The position numbers and the translations under genes are program-made. A stretch of DNA of 64,000 nucleotides from Nanoperiomorbus sp963544155 (GTDB lineage Bacteria > Patescibacteriota > Saccharimonadia > Saccharimonadales > Saccharimonadaceae), in contig CAUUDW010000001.1 in NCBI GenBank assembly GCA_963544155.1, forward strand, positions 1 through 64,000. The letters are read 5' to 3'. The notes beneath the pieces were generated by a model. That model was not told the origin of the DNA, did not search any database, and was given only the letters and a program-made list of their open reading frames with translations. This document shows, piece after piece, positions 47,101 to 56,446 of the stretch (position 1 is its first letter; each line of letters begins with the position of its first letter).

Positions 47101-50100
47101 ACCGTCGTCCGAGGACTTGCCAAAGCTTCGTGAAAAAATGTCAAAGTATGTTGGTGGGCAGGTGCTGAATGACAAGATGCGTAGCGAGCTGCTAAAACAA
47201 GCGTTCATTCGTCCGCTGGGACAAGAACGGATGGCGGAGCTACAACAGCAATATGGTGGCGAGGTAAATAGCGCAGCTGAGATGATAGTTAAATCCATCC
47301 AGGACGCTGATGGTCTAAACGGTAAGGAGTGCTATCGGCTAAGCGGACTGCTGAATGACTTGGATGCTTTGCCAGATAGTGATGTTAGGCGGATTATCCA
47401 ATCAGGCATATTTAAGAATGGCATAGCCAACGCCAAGAACCGGAGCGGGACTGAAGGTGCCGGCTCAGACTTTAGTGCCGAGCTAAGAGACTTGATTCAC
47501 CAGAAGGCAGAGCGGATTAGGCAAACTAAGGATTTGCGTCTTGAGTATCAGAATTCTAGCGAAAGCGTGCGAGAGATGACCGGCGAGCTAGTGGACCGAG
47601 ATAAGTTTAGCCGATACGACGAAGCGAGTAGTACCGATGAAGACCGTGGCGATGAGCTGGTAAGACAACTCGGCGGAAAACCGGAAGATATACACGATGC
47701 TCTGATGAGCAAGGATGGTATTAATCTCTTGACCGACGAAGAAGTAGCGTCGTACCGTAGGCACCTGTCAATAGTCAAAGGGTTATCAGCGGATAGTCTG
47801 ACTGAATTACTATACTTTAGTGATGATTTGAATGATCTAAAGAATGGAGTTGTGCCGCCTGACATCAAGGAAGTTGTAACAGCATATCAAGACAAAGCCC
47901 CCGATAAGCCCGAGGAGCGCCGGGCGTACAATCAAGCTCAAACTAAGCTCTATCAGATGGAGGCAGATAAGGCAAGTGAGCTGGCTCGGGCTGAGCTGGA
48001 GGAGTCCTTGGCGCCTCGTAGGAAACTGACCGACCAAATTTTTAACAAAAATGTCAATGAAGGGGCTATGAGTTTGCTTTACACTGAGTTGATGATGAAG
48101 AGCTTCAGTAAAGAGCGGTACGAAGAGGTGATAGAGACCTTTAGGAATGTTAGGAATGGCAAAAGAACAGATTTTGGTGATTTTATTCAGTGTCGCAACG
48201 CATCTGAACCGGGTGTGCCCGATCCACGAGGGATGACGCAGGAAGAGTTCGAGCGTTTAGCTGAGCTAACGCCACTCGTGCTGGGACTGTCCAAGAGTCA
48301 GGTCAAGCAGCTGCTAGAGTCGGAAGAGAAGGAAAAGACTAGGCTGAGCAAGGGCGATCCTAATGACCCTGAGCTTTGGCAGAAGAGACAGCAGTACAGT
48401 GCTGCCTTAGAGCAGAGGATCCGCCGAATGGTGCGAGATAACGACGCCGAGAATGTGAACATGGCGAGTGTTGACCGCAGTCGTATCGTTGAGATGAAGG
48501 CGTACATAGACGCTAAGCGCAAGCTGGATAAGGATCTGACGCCGAAGCCGGAAGACTTCAATGCCAAAGGCAAGCTCAAGCTAGGCGCTCGGGTGCGAGG
48601 TGCGGTGGCTCGCCTCTGGAAGGGCAAGATCTTCCGGGACTACTATGAGTTTAAGTACCAGCGGGAGCTCAAGGAACAGTACTCTAAGGACTTTGCTCAC
48701 ACTCTGGGGGCGAACTCAGGCGACGGATCAGCATCAAGCGCCGAGACGGAGCAGGCATTGATCTGGCGGATGACCCAGGATAGCGATTTCTTTACTGATA
48801 CCGTCGGTGAAGAACGAGAGCAGCTAAGCCCGGATAGTGAGGCCTACAAGGCGATGCGTCGGGCGGTAGAGACCTTCGTCGAGAATGGTAATGAAGAGGC
48901 ATTCATCGAGGAGACTAGGCGGATCAATAACGACCTGATGGGTAACGAAGGCATGCCTATCCTAGACAACTATCTTACCAGTGCTATTTACATCAAGGGG
49001 CAGGTTGATCACGGTCGAGCGCTAAATGACGTCATGCGAGGCTTTAAGATGTACCAAGGTACTTCGGCAGAGGGTGTTAACTCAGGTCATCACGAACGAG
49101 CGATTGACAAGCTGGTAGCTAAGTTTGAGCGGAAAAAGACAGGTTGGACTCTCTCTATCAAGCCTGAAGCGGTGGCCGGGGTGGCCGGTCTGGCCAGCTG
49201 GATAGGCGGAGCGGTTGCTCGTAACCGGGCAGTTCAGGCGGTTTCGTTTGGCGGTAGTGCCGTAGTAGCAGGTGTGCTGGCTGGGGTCAAGGAAAATGAG
49301 CAAGTCAAGATTGACCGAGCTGATCTGGCTCGCCGAATCGCCGAAGGTGGCCAGGTCGACGAGGACAATAAGTACGAAATGGAACTCGCCGAGACTCTAC
49401 CCGAGATGCGGACGGCGGAGTCGTATATGGAGGTGATGGACCAGGCGATCGCCTCGGGTGATGCTGACCGGATGCGTCAAGTCTTGGCTGACCTGGTGGT
49501 CGCCAGGGAGGTCGGTCGCAATGAAGGTGTCGACTTGATTGACTACTATAGTGGTGGTGGCGATGCCGAGGTGGTCAGAAATGAGCTGACCTCTCGTCAG
49601 TTCGCTCTGGAGCAAGCCTACATCCGTACCAACAAAGATCCTAACTTGGAACTCGGTAGATACAAGGACCAGCTGATGGATGGTCTTAGCGCAGCCACCC
49701 AGGCTTACGGTGCAGTGTTTCCTGATGTGAACGGCGCATTGCTCAACTGGGACAATGTGCCTGAGAATGTCAGAGAGCAGATAATTAAGGCTTACGAAAT
49801 GCAGGCTGCTAGAGATAGAGTAGCCAAGAAGCTCCGTCGCCGCCGAGTGGCTAAGGAATGGGCTGTTACGACTGCCAGGACACTAGCCTTCTCAACTATA
49901 GGGCAAGAGATTGCAGCATTCGCCAGGAGCGACGTACACGGGGCGGTTGAAGATATGCTGGCCGGACAGCATGGTGATGCGCCTAATGCAGCCAGGACTG
50001 CCCTAGGCAACCTCTTGAATACACCTAGTGGTGGCGCAGTAGGCGAAGTGGTAGCTGGTGGTAATCGGCCGGAGAAGCAGTTCTATCGAGAGGGCGAGAT

Positions 50101-52324
50101 TAACCACGAGCAGATTAAGCAGTGGCAGGCTGAAGGGTACAAGGTAGAGAAACACTTTGACTACGAGCCGCAGGAACATCAGGTGACTATCTCGGCAGAA
50201 GATGCCGTGAAGGGCAATCCGACCTTCCATCGAGCCGGTTGGCTCGACTACGGCACTGAGCGTCCGGACTATAACGAACTGCTTGGTCGTCACGGTGAGG
50301 GTAGCAGCTATATCTTCAACCCGAGAGGTGGCTCGTATGGTTATGGCATGTCGATGAGTCGTGAAGATATCATCCAGGCTGCTAGAGAGGGCCATATCAA
50401 GCTGATGGTCTCGCCGACCAGAGGTACCCAGAGTAACCCGTTCTCAGTGGGCAATGTTATCGTGGAGGATAACGGACTTATCAACTTTAACCCGGATGCT
50501 ATTACTCAGCCGGCAGCAGCTGACATGATGGTCAATCGCAGCTACGCCTTTGCTGAGGTGGTTGATGATAGGACCGGTATGGTCTTAGCCACTGAGGTTG
50601 GCTCCGGTACGGCGGATAGCTTCACTCAGACGGCTAAGGAAATGGTCAATACGCTGACCGGCTATGACATCACGCCACCGGTTGATCAGGTGATTAGCTC
50701 GGTGCCGGTCATGCCGGATGTTGAGCCATTGCCACCAATACCGGGATATCGGGGAACCCGTAGGTTATCCACTGATGATGAGCTGCGGGGACGACCCGCC
50801 AGGGCGGAGCTGAGGCCGGGAGTAGATCCGTCGACTTTACCTCCAGCGCCGACTCCACGGACTTTACCTCCAGCGCCGACTTCGACTCCAACCGACTCGG
50901 TAAGTAGCCGAGACAACGATGATGATAGGAACGATCGAACGACCGGATCAAGCGGTGGAGCGGGCACTTCGGGCGACAGCCCAGATACTCCTCCCCCTCC
51001 GCCACCTCCGGGTGGTGGCTCATCAAGTAATCCACCATCAAGCAACAGCAACTCGTCCAGCGATGGCAAACATAATCTGGCAAGCCGGAAGATCTCTCCG
51101 TTTAATTATCTTAGTTTGGGAAGTGCTCTTGGCGGTGAGTTTCGTGAGCAATCCAGCGATATCGGGTTTGTCACCTCTGATGATTCTAATGTGTTGTTGC
51201 CGGGTAATGCCGATAGTGGCTCTCAGCTGTTGCACTCATACTTTGCCCATGTACCGGAATCCATTCCCCCGGTTAGCCCCGATGCTCTAAAAGATGTTGA
51301 AGAAGGGGTGAGAGAATTAGTGAGAGACAGGGACAATCATGTAACATATGATGATGAGGATCGTTTTGGAAGGTATCGGCCATCATCTAATCTAGCCGTC
51401 AATAATTTGATTGAGTTTGAGGAGCGTCCAAACGGTGATAGCGTAGCTAGGCTATCTACTCTAGGTCGTAATTTTCTAGGAATCTTAGGCACCAATGAAC
51501 GAATGTACAACTATGATAGTACGGAGCGCAACGGTATTTACTCTGTTTATCAGAAAGATCAAAGAGGGGGATTCAATTATTTGCGTAGGAGTGTGGCCAC
51601 AAATTTTGGGACACTTTATAATAAAATTCGTTCAGGTGTTGTTTCGGAGTTAAACGACGTTGCTCGTCGCAGTAATCTGTCGTCGGTAGACTTAGGGAAG
51701 GCTAAAGAGATATTTATTGAGGATAAAGATAAAAAAGGTCAGTTTGGGCTGTCGTTACTTGGTACGTATGCTGCTATAGACTATTTTGATGATTCTATAC
51801 GTGAAGGTCGGGCGAGCGATATAAGCCTGACCGGTTTCATCGATACTTACAACAAAAAGTATGCGACGGACAAAGCCAGAAGGAATGAATGGATGGGGGC
51901 TGAGAAAGAGGGGTATGATAACCTTCTTTATCACAATGAGATTGGGGTTAGAAGCGAACTTCTTGATCGGCTAGGAAGATATGATCATGATTTCACTAGT
52001 CGTATCGAAAGAAATCTAAACACGAAGCGTTTCCTAAACCAGTCGAAGATTGACGCCCGAAGGATATTGGGTGATGCATTCGGACTGTTCGATATTGACG
52101 TATCCAGGAGCTATTATACGGTAGAAACGACTCCTCGGCCAACGCATTATTTCTTAAATAAACTACTTGTAAGGCTAAATGATGCCGGCAAACGTGCTTT
52201 GGAACGATATACTAAGGAAGAACTGGTGTCAGTCCCCGATGACAAGCTTGGTATTAACTTACTTGATTTTGTCAAAAGCTATAACGCCGGCAAATATCGT
52301 GACCCTACTCCGTTGACGGCTTAG
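44189..52324 (+). CDS. Giant protein (2,711 residues) with long repeats, unknown
   Basis: No signal peptide. Residues about 230-970 hold three long units of about 245 residues (WDNIENRRAVVRR..., SDSDTSTISKVISNFSHEQMDDLDKLVDEV..., then a Pro/Gln/Glu-rich linker). Much of the rest is charged and helical, likely coiled coil. Near residues 1660-1700 is a hydrophobic stretch (AVAGVAGLASWIGGAVA and AVVAGVLAGV), too short for a large membrane domain but able to cross the membrane. A Pro/Ser-rich linker (about 2200-2290) includes a run of nine prolines interrupted by Gly. The C-terminal 400 residues look folded. No enzyme motif recognised. It is 17 nt upstream of the large gene of cassette 2, so the two are likely co-expressed. 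Confidence 0.78.
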   Translation: MKSKHSRLERKYKHYHVPAEGWQLSQDENKELERRQQVLQGLSELNRSDPGGARAIPGIVFHNISSSRRRQLAEEYPARNSQGASVGHLDYAGAIKEGLNDEEFATLENSFHAYVNLPAELQQKWQSDLRASKPDRDEHKSRKEYERVYATWTAEGLCSLNKLAKEAQAAGYQHSESKSKPAVKSEVIPEPKQQSVEAQSRSIVGSETNPEPKSKGEFQSQPQQQKPVIQEKAEDKPNSADEKDWDNIENRRAVVRRIAMLGRNESAVVQEAMVQSIGREISLARLAMLESDGKARASLEKRRKELCGDQARTQYEFSDSDTSTISKVISNFSHEQMDDLDKLVDEVAVLAEKDPQGMERLRSDVKKRSYKLLDEAVGIRVSDFLSDEEKCKREADLAGNSHSSIIAQTAQAAEAVTRKSKPKQSSATSQPELAPQPGPEVNPSSGQKSEKEQPESPTGGEGKGEFQPQPQLQKPVIQEKAEDAPNPAGEKNWDNIENRRAVVRRMTMLGDDESDVVQEAMLESVDRERFLAHLALLEPKGKARASLEKRLDELDDDLERTLNIEGKFSDSDTNSIFKVISNFSYEQMDDLDKLVDEVAILAEKDPQGMERLRSDVTQRRHELSKKVEEIRLSDFVSNKEYCKLTADLVGNSHSRIIAQTREAAEAVTGKSKPKQSSATSQPEPAPQPRPEVNPSSGQESEKEQPESPTKGKSRGEGQGSAKNEEKAEDAPNPADEKDWDNIENRRAVVRRLAMLGDDESVVVREAMLESVDREYYLASLAFLESDGTSHSLEKRREELFDDWERTLDISGKFSDSDTSTISKVISNFSHEQMDDLDKLVDEVTTLAEKDPQGMERLCSDVRERSHELADEVHETALSDSLSSKECYKREADLVGNFYSSIMAQTREAAEAVTGKSKPKQSSATSQPEPAPQPRPEVNPSSGQESEKEQPESPTKGKSRGEGQGSAKNEEEPSSEDLPKLREKMSKYVGGQVLNDKMRSELLKQAFIRPLGQERMAELQQQYGGEVNSAAEMIVKSIQDADGLNGKECYRLSGLLNDLDALPDSDVRRIIQSGIFKNGIANAKNRSGTEGAGSDFSAELRDLIHQKAERIRQTKDLRLEYQNSSESVREMTGELVDRDKFSRYDEASSTDEDRGDELVRQLGGKPEDIHDALMSKDGINLLTDEEVASYRRHLSIVKGLSADSLTELLYFSDDLNDLKNGVVPPDIKEVVTAYQDKAPDKPEERRAYNQAQTKLYQMEADKASELARAELEESLAPRRKLTDQIFNKNVNEGAMSLLYTELMMKSFSKERYEEVIETFRNVRNGKRTDFGDFIQCRNASEPGVPDPRGMTQEEFERLAELTPLVLGLSKSQVKQLLESEEKEKTRLSKGDPNDPELWQKRQQYSAALEQRIRRMVRDNDAENVNMASVDRSRIVEMKAYIDAKRKLDKDLTPKPEDFNAKGKLKLGARVRGAVARLWKGKIFRDYYEFKYQRELKEQYSKDFAHTLGANSGDGSASSAETEQALIWRMTQDSDFFTDTVGEEREQLSPDSEAYKAMRRAVETFVENGNEEAFIEETRRINNDLMGNEGMPILDNYLTSAIYIKGQVDHGRALNDVMRGFKMYQGTSAEGVNSGHHERAIDKLVAKFERKKTGWTLSIKPEAVAGVAGLASWIGGAVARNRAVQAVSFGGSAVVAGVLAGVKENEQVKIDRADLARRIAEGGQVDEDNKYEMELAETLPEMRTAESYMEVMDQAIASGDADRMRQVLADLVVAREVGRNEGVDLIDYYSGGGDAEVVRNELTSRQFALEQAYIRTNKDPNLELGRYKDQLMDGLSAATQAYGAVFPDVNGALLNWDNVPENVREQIIKAYEMQAARDRVAKKLRRRRVAKEWAVTTARTLAFSTIGQEIAAFARSDVHGAVEDMLAGQHGDAPNAARTALGNLLNTPSGGAVGEVVAGGNRPEKQFYREGEINHEQIKQWQAEGYKVEKHFDYEPQEHQVTISAEDAVKGNPTFHRAGWLDYGTERPDYNELLGRHGEGSSYIFNPRGGSYGYGMSMSREDIIQAAREGHIKLMVSPTRGTQSNPFSVGNVIVEDNGLINFNPDAITQPAAADMMVNRSYAFAEVVDDRTGMVLATEVGSGTADSFTQTAKEMVNTLTGYDITPPVDQVISSVPVMPDVEPLPPIPGYRGTRRLSTDDELRGRPARAELRPGVDPSTLPPAPTPRTLPPAPTSTPTDSVSSRDNDDDRNDRTTGSSGGAGTSGDSPDTPPPPPPPGGGSSSNPPSSNSNSSSDGKHNLASRKISPFNYLSLGSALGGEFREQSSDIGFVTSDDSNVLLPGNADSGSQLLHSYFAHVPESIPPVSPDALKDVEEGVRELVRDRDNHVTYDDEDRFGRYRPSSNLAVNNLIEFEERPNGDSVARLSTLGRNFLGILGTNERMYNYDSTERNGIYSVYQKDQRGGFNYLRRSVATNFGTLYNKIRSGVVSELNDVARRSNLSSVDLGKAKEIFIEDKDKKGQFGLSLLGTYAAIDYFDDSIREGRASDISLTGFIDTYNKKYATDKARRNEWMGAEKEGYDNLLYHNEIGVRSELLDRLGRYDHDFTSRIERNLNTKRFLNQSKIDARRILGDAFGLFDIDVSRSYYTVETTPRPTHYFLNKLLVRLNDAGKRALERYTKEELVSVPDDKLGINLLDFVKSYNAGKYRDPTPLTA
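44879..47095 (+). repeat. Three long repeats (about 740 bp) in the giant gene
   Basis: The block GCGGAAGAT...GACTGGGACAACATCGAGAA starts near 44883, 45627 and 46368, spacings of about 744 and 741 bp. DNA identity is high, and nearly perfect in places. The linker after units 2 and 3 is almost identical. Confidence 0.9.
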
Positions 52325-52341
52325 GATAATGAGCCGAGAGT

Positions 52342-54999
52342 GTGAATAGCCAGAATAAACATCCGATAGCGCCGGACTATATTACGCCTGAGTCTACCGG
52401 TGCAGAGTCGATCGGTCAGTTCGCTGGTGAGCACCACCGCAAGAGGCAGGCGTTAGCTCGCCTGGTTGCCACTCTTGGTGAGGTTGCTCAGCGCAGAGCT
52501 AATCAGAGCGGTGAAAGGACCGATGTTCAACCGCCCGTCCCTGACGGCGTTTTTAGCAGCAACAGCGCCGGCGACAACTCGCCTAGTGACAACGGCGTCG
52601 GCAATGGCACTAGTCTTGAGGAGGCTGCCGATAGTCAAGCTTCGGCTAACAATCTCCAGCCGGGTAAAGCAAATATGCCACCCGAGCAGTATCAGCAAGC
52701 GATTAAAGGTGATCTGGAGGCACAAGAGGCTCTAGCTCAGGCGGGGCTGATCAATCAGGGTAATATCGGTCAGCTGTATGATGATGTCATGAGTTGTTAC
52801 CAGCGGCATCAAGGCAAGGGTTTGGTTAGTCTGCGTATCTGTCCCGAAGCTAAGGTGACTAAGTATTGGCGGGCGGTGGCTAGCAACCAAGCCTTCGGCC
52901 TCGACCAAAGAGCTGATGAGGAGGAGACAGATAAGGTAAATAATGGTACCGATAATGCCACTGGCGACTCTGGTAGTGTCGATAGTACTGCTCACGACAC
53001 AGATGATATCTCCTCCATTGACCTGAACGTGGTAGCCGGTCGGTTGCACGAGCTGGGTGTCACATCTCATCGTGATGAGCTAAGTAAATTGCTTACCGCC
53101 GGACTGCCCAACGATGCTTTCCGGCTGGCAGTAAATGAAATGCGTGTTCCGGACGATACTTACGACAGCGCCCTTGGCTTGACAGTTAGTAATATTCCCG
53201 GCATGCCTGAGATAGTCAAGCGGCTGACACCTCGGCAGCTGAGTTATTGTCGCTTCTACAAGACTTATCATGAGGAGTTCCCTGAGCTCAACTGGATGCG
53301 CCTGTGGGAGTTCGGTGAGCATGGGCCGACGGGCAAATATTGGCTTGAGGCTCTTGCCGGCGGCAACGAAGAACTATATGATGCTTACTTGCGGGATCAC
53401 TCGGACGACCCGGCTGACCCGATCAATATCATTGAGGCGTTGGGGTCAACGGGTCAGCTAGATGATCCTAATGCAATATCTGTCATTGAGCGGGTAATTG
53501 ATACTCCGGATATACCACCGGAGAGTCTACGGCATCTGGGTACGATGCTGACACAGCTACAGGACAAATTTCCCTTGATCACCGACCCGGATAGCTATGC
53601 TCAGCTACTTCAGCTATGCCTGAAGGGCGGTGACCAAGCGCTGGGCGACGATTATCTGGGGCATGTAGCTTTTTATAACACCTATGCTATCGATAATCTG
53701 CTGGAGATGGATCCGGATCAGCTGCGCAATGTCCGTCGTCATCTCGATATGCTGACCGGGCTTGACCTGATGCCGTATGATAGGGCTCGGCTAACCAACC
53801 TGGCGGTACTAGCGGAAGAAAAAGAGAGTAGTCGCCGGCTCTTCGACCGGCTATGCCAAGCAGAAGAGCTGTCACTGGATGATGATACCAGGGAGAGCCT
53901 GATCGCCCTGATGCGTAGTCGTAATAAGTGGAATATCTCGACACTCGAGGAGTTGGAGAATTACGATGCCGTCGTGTCGGAGCGGATCGGCTATGGCCTG
54001 ATCGACGACAGTGACTATATGTACCAAGCCGTCGAGTCCATGCTTGATCCGGCTTCGAGGCCTTTCCGGATAGATAGTTTCAACTGGGAAGAGCTTGAGC
54101 AGGAGGGCATCCTAGACGATGATGACCGGGCGACGATCAAGCTAGCTAGAGTGATGTCGGAAGGCTGGCTCGAGAACGACGAGATACTTGACGCCATCCA
54201 GCAGTCAGGCCTGTTTGTGCCGGTTGCCGGTGAGTCGGGGCGGGCTGAGGTGACCAAGCTGGATGGCGCATTGGCTCGGCTATACGACAAGGCTTATCGC
54301 TATATTACGGATGATTGGAACCGAGCTATGTTTGACGTCGATAGCCACGGCGAGGGGATTGAGCATACTGCCGCCCTAGATGCTCAGGGCAACTTGATTA
54401 AGGTAACTAAGCTGGTTGGAGCACCGTTCAATATCTTGAGTCATACGATCTTTTCTTACAACATGAAGGGCATCTTTCAGGAGCTGATGAAAGATCCTAG
54501 TGTATGGAACAGAGCGATGGGTACTTCAACTATCTCAACCAGCTGCATCGGCGATAAGTATCTGAATTATGTGACCGGTCGGCACCATGACGAAGTAGCG
54601 CTGGGCTTTAGTCAGATTAATCCCGGTGCCCTGATCGGCATGAACTATCGTGACGGCTGGATGGAGCACGGTCGGGGCGTGTTTTATCCGTCGATGATGC
54701 ACGGTCAGACATCTATGACCACCTGTCAGCGCTTCATGGATGATTGCGCTAAGTGGCGAAACGAAGACGGTTATGAATGGAAACATACTTATAATGAGGT
54801 TGGCTTGCTGCGGATCTCAGGTGACCCGGCAGTACACCACGGTCGGTTGCAACCGTCCTGTATCATTGTCCACGGCTCGGACGTGGGGGATATTAGCGAT
54901 AGTCATAAACGATTTGCTAGAGGCTTCGAGGTACCGATTCTCTTGATTGATGATGACAAGTATAAGAAGAAGGAGGTGCATGAACAGGGAGAAGTTTAA
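52342..54999 (+). CDS. Large unknown protein, GPT-repeat family, cassette 2
   Basis: 885 residues, GTG start, no signal peptide. Paralog of the 8592 protein, sharing LRICPEAKVTKYW, LGDDYLGHVAFYN, LEELENYDAVVSER, DDWNRAMFD, GAPFNILSHTIF, TSTISTSC and the C-terminal YNEVGLLRISGD - HGRLQPSCIIVHG - KRFARGFEVPILLIDDD. GEHGPTGKYW (near residue 328) resembles the GPT repeat of the giant at 2033. The strict conservation of the C-terminal block suggests an enzyme or binding domain; none is recognised. It overlaps the small gene at 54980 by 20 bp, and the upstream giant gene ends 17 nt before it. Confidence 0.75.
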   Translation: MNSQNKHPIAPDYITPESTGAESIGQFAGEHHRKRQALARLVATLGEVAQRRANQSGERTDVQPPVPDGVFSSNSAGDNSPSDNGVGNGTSLEEAADSQASANNLQPGKANMPPEQYQQAIKGDLEAQEALAQAGLINQGNIGQLYDDVMSCYQRHQGKGLVSLRICPEAKVTKYWRAVASNQAFGLDQRADEEETDKVNNGTDNATGDSGSVDSTAHDTDDISSIDLNVVAGRLHELGVTSHRDELSKLLTAGLPNDAFRLAVNEMRVPDDTYDSALGLTVSNIPGMPEIVKRLTPRQLSYCRFYKTYHEEFPELNWMRLWEFGEHGPTGKYWLEALAGGNEELYDAYLRDHSDDPADPINIIEALGSTGQLDDPNAISVIERVIDTPDIPPESLRHLGTMLTQLQDKFPLITDPDSYAQLLQLCLKGGDQALGDDYLGHVAFYNTYAIDNLLEMDPDQLRNVRRHLDMLTGLDLMPYDRARLTNLAVLAEEKESSRRLFDRLCQAEELSLDDDTRESLIALMRSRNKWNISTLEELENYDAVVSERIGYGLIDDSDYMYQAVESMLDPASRPFRIDSFNWEELEQEGILDDDDRATIKLARVMSEGWLENDEILDAIQQSGLFVPVAGESGRAEVTKLDGALARLYDKAYRYITDDWNRAMFDVDSHGEGIEHTAALDAQGNLIKVTKLVGAPFNILSHTIFSYNMKGIFQELMKDPSVWNRAMGTSTISTSCIGDKYLNYVTGRHHDEVALGFSQINPGALIGMNYRDGWMEHGRGVFYPSMMHGQTSMTTCQRFMDDCAKWRNEDGYEWKHTYNEVGLLRISGDPAVHHGRLQPSCIIVHGSDVGDISDSHKRFARGFEVPILLIDDDKYKKKEVHEQGEV

Positions 55000-55300
55000 G
55001 CCGAGTGGTCTACCGGAGAGGCAAACGTTGAGTAGCGATGCTTCGACGCCGTCAGGCACGGCTGAACAGCTAAGGTCACCGGTGCTGGGTTACTATCCAG
55101 CCGAAGAGCAGGCTATGCTGGAGAAAGGGATGGCTCAGCTAACTGACCGACCCATCGTACATCAGGCACTGCGTCAGGCGCTAGCTAGGCGTGACAGTCA
55201 TTCCGGTAAGGAGCCGGTCGGCGGTAATGGTAGCGATGAAGCCAGTAACGACACTGCCGCCGCTACCGATACCTGCGCTAGTGGTGATAGCGACAGATAG
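54980..55300 (+). CDS. Small partner protein of cassette 2
   Basis: 106 residues beginning MNREKFKPSGLPERQTL, with LRSPVLGYYPAEEQAMLEKGMAQL and HQALRQALARRDSH, then a low-complexity tail. AAGAAGGAGGTGC gives a strong RBS inside the end of the large gene. The central block aligns with that of the small gene at 11470. Function unknown. The ATG at 54947 lies upstream without an RBS. Confidence 0.72.
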   Translation: MNREKFKPSGLPERQTLSSDASTPSGTAEQLRSPVLGYYPAEEQAMLEKGMAQLTDRPIVHQALRQALARRDSHSGKEPVGGNGSDEASNDTAAATDTCASGDSDR

Positions 55301-55322
55301 GACTTGAGCTAACTATCGCCTG

Positions 55323-56375
55323 CTAATCTGACTGATGCAATACGTATTTAGCCTCGTGAGTGGCGCCGACAAGGTCGAGATAACCCTGGTCGACTAGGCG
55401 CTTGAGGCGGTGCTGGATGGTGCGACGACTTAGCTCGGGCAAGATACTTTCTGCCTCACTTATATTCAGCGAGCCAAACTTAGCTACGTAGCTGATAATA
55501 TCTTGATCGTTGCGGTCAAGGGCTGGCTTATCGGTGAGTGTAGCGAGGCTGAGCAAGCGAATCTCAGCATCTAGTACACGGAGTGAAGTCAGATATCCTT
55601 CAGCGAAGTATTCTAACCAGGGTGTCAGGTCGGCTTGTTGAGAGCTGGCGTAGTTCTCTCCATTGAGGCGTCGGAGAATGGCGTAGTAGCTCGGTCGATC
55701 GCTGGCATAGTAAGTATCGAGAGCCAGGGCGCCATCATTGTCATAGTGGGCGAGTGCTAGATAAAGAGCGGTAGTAGCTCTGGCGGTGCGCCCATTGCCG
55801 TCGCTGAAGGGATGGATGGCAGCTAGGTGGAAGTGGATGATCGCTCCGATAATAACAGGGTGGAGGACGAACTGATTATCTTTGATCCAGTTCAGTAAAT
55901 CTATTAATTCATTCTTTACTCGGGGCGCATCGACGGCAGTGTAGATGATCTGATGTTGCTCATCTTCAATATAGACTGGTCTACGACGAATTTTACCGCT
56001 ACGAGTGCTGTCTAGTAATCGGTCGGTAATGATCTGATGAAGCTTGAGTATGTCATCTAGAGTGATATCTCCGCCACTTCGCCGCCGGTCAATGTAGTCG
56101 AGGGCTTGCTTGTAATTATATACTTCAATCTCGGCATACTCTTGCTTGGTCAAGATTCGGTCGGAGGAGATGACTGCCCTGACCTGGTTGATATCAAGCG
56201 GGTTGCCTTCAATCGAGGTAGAACTATGGACTGATTCGACACTGGCTCGATGGCGCACTGATGCCTCAACTGACGGTAGAATATGACCGCTAGTAATGGT
56301 ACTGCGCAGCCGCTCGATATCTTGCAGATGACGACGAACCTGGTCAGAAACCTTGAATACTGGCTGATAGCTCAT
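55323..56375 (-). CDS. Fic-family protein AMPylase with wHTH-like tail
   Basis: 350 residues. The Fic motif HPFSDGNGR near residue 195 holds the catalytic His. An N-terminal SxxxEG motif (S52, E56, G57 in SSTSIEGNPL) matches the inhibitory helix of class II Fic proteins. The C-terminal 70 residues look like a winged helix (LNISEAESILPELSRRTIQHRLKRLVDQGYL). Such proteins transfer AMP, usually to topoisomerases or regulators. Convergent with cassette 2 (22 nt gap). TATAAT lies 6 nt before the ATG, behind a TTTGCG array. Confidence 0.92.
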   Translation of the reverse strand: MSYQPVFKVSDQVRRHLQDIERLRSTITSGHILPSVEASVRHRASVESVHSSTSIEGNPLDINQVRAVISSDRILTKQEYAEIEVYNYKQALDYIDRRRSGGDITLDDILKLHQIITDRLLDSTRSGKIRRRPVYIEDEQHQIIYTAVDAPRVKNELIDLLNWIKDNQFVLHPVIIGAIIHFHLAAIHPFSDGNGRTARATTALYLALAHYDNDGALALDTYYASDRPSYYAILRRLNGENYASSQQADLTPWLEYFAEGYLTSLRVLDAEIRLLSLATLTDKPALDRNDQDIISYVAKFGSLNISEAESILPELSRRTIQHRLKRLVDQGYLDLVGATHEAKYVLHQSD

Positions 56376-56381
56376 AAGCTT

Positions 56382-56387
56382 ATTATA
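56382..56387 (-). promoter_or_regulatory. -10 element of the fic gene
   Basis: TATAAT on the minus strand, 6 nt before the start codon, giving a leaderless mRNA. Confidence 0.6.
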
Positions 56388-56391
56388 GCAC

Positions 56392-56420
56392 TTTGCGTCA
56401 AAGTTTGCGCCATGTTTGCG
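56392..56420. repeat. Three TTTGCG repeats at the fic promoter
   Basis: TTTGCGTC (56392), TTTGCGCC (56404) and TTTGCGCC (56415) are spaced 12 and 11 bp apart, one helical turn. They cover where the -35 should be, so they look like operator sites for a regulator, perhaps the Fic protein's own winged helix. Confidence 0.6.
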
Positions 56421-56446
56421 CCAAAACAGCGGTTGGCTTGGTGGAG

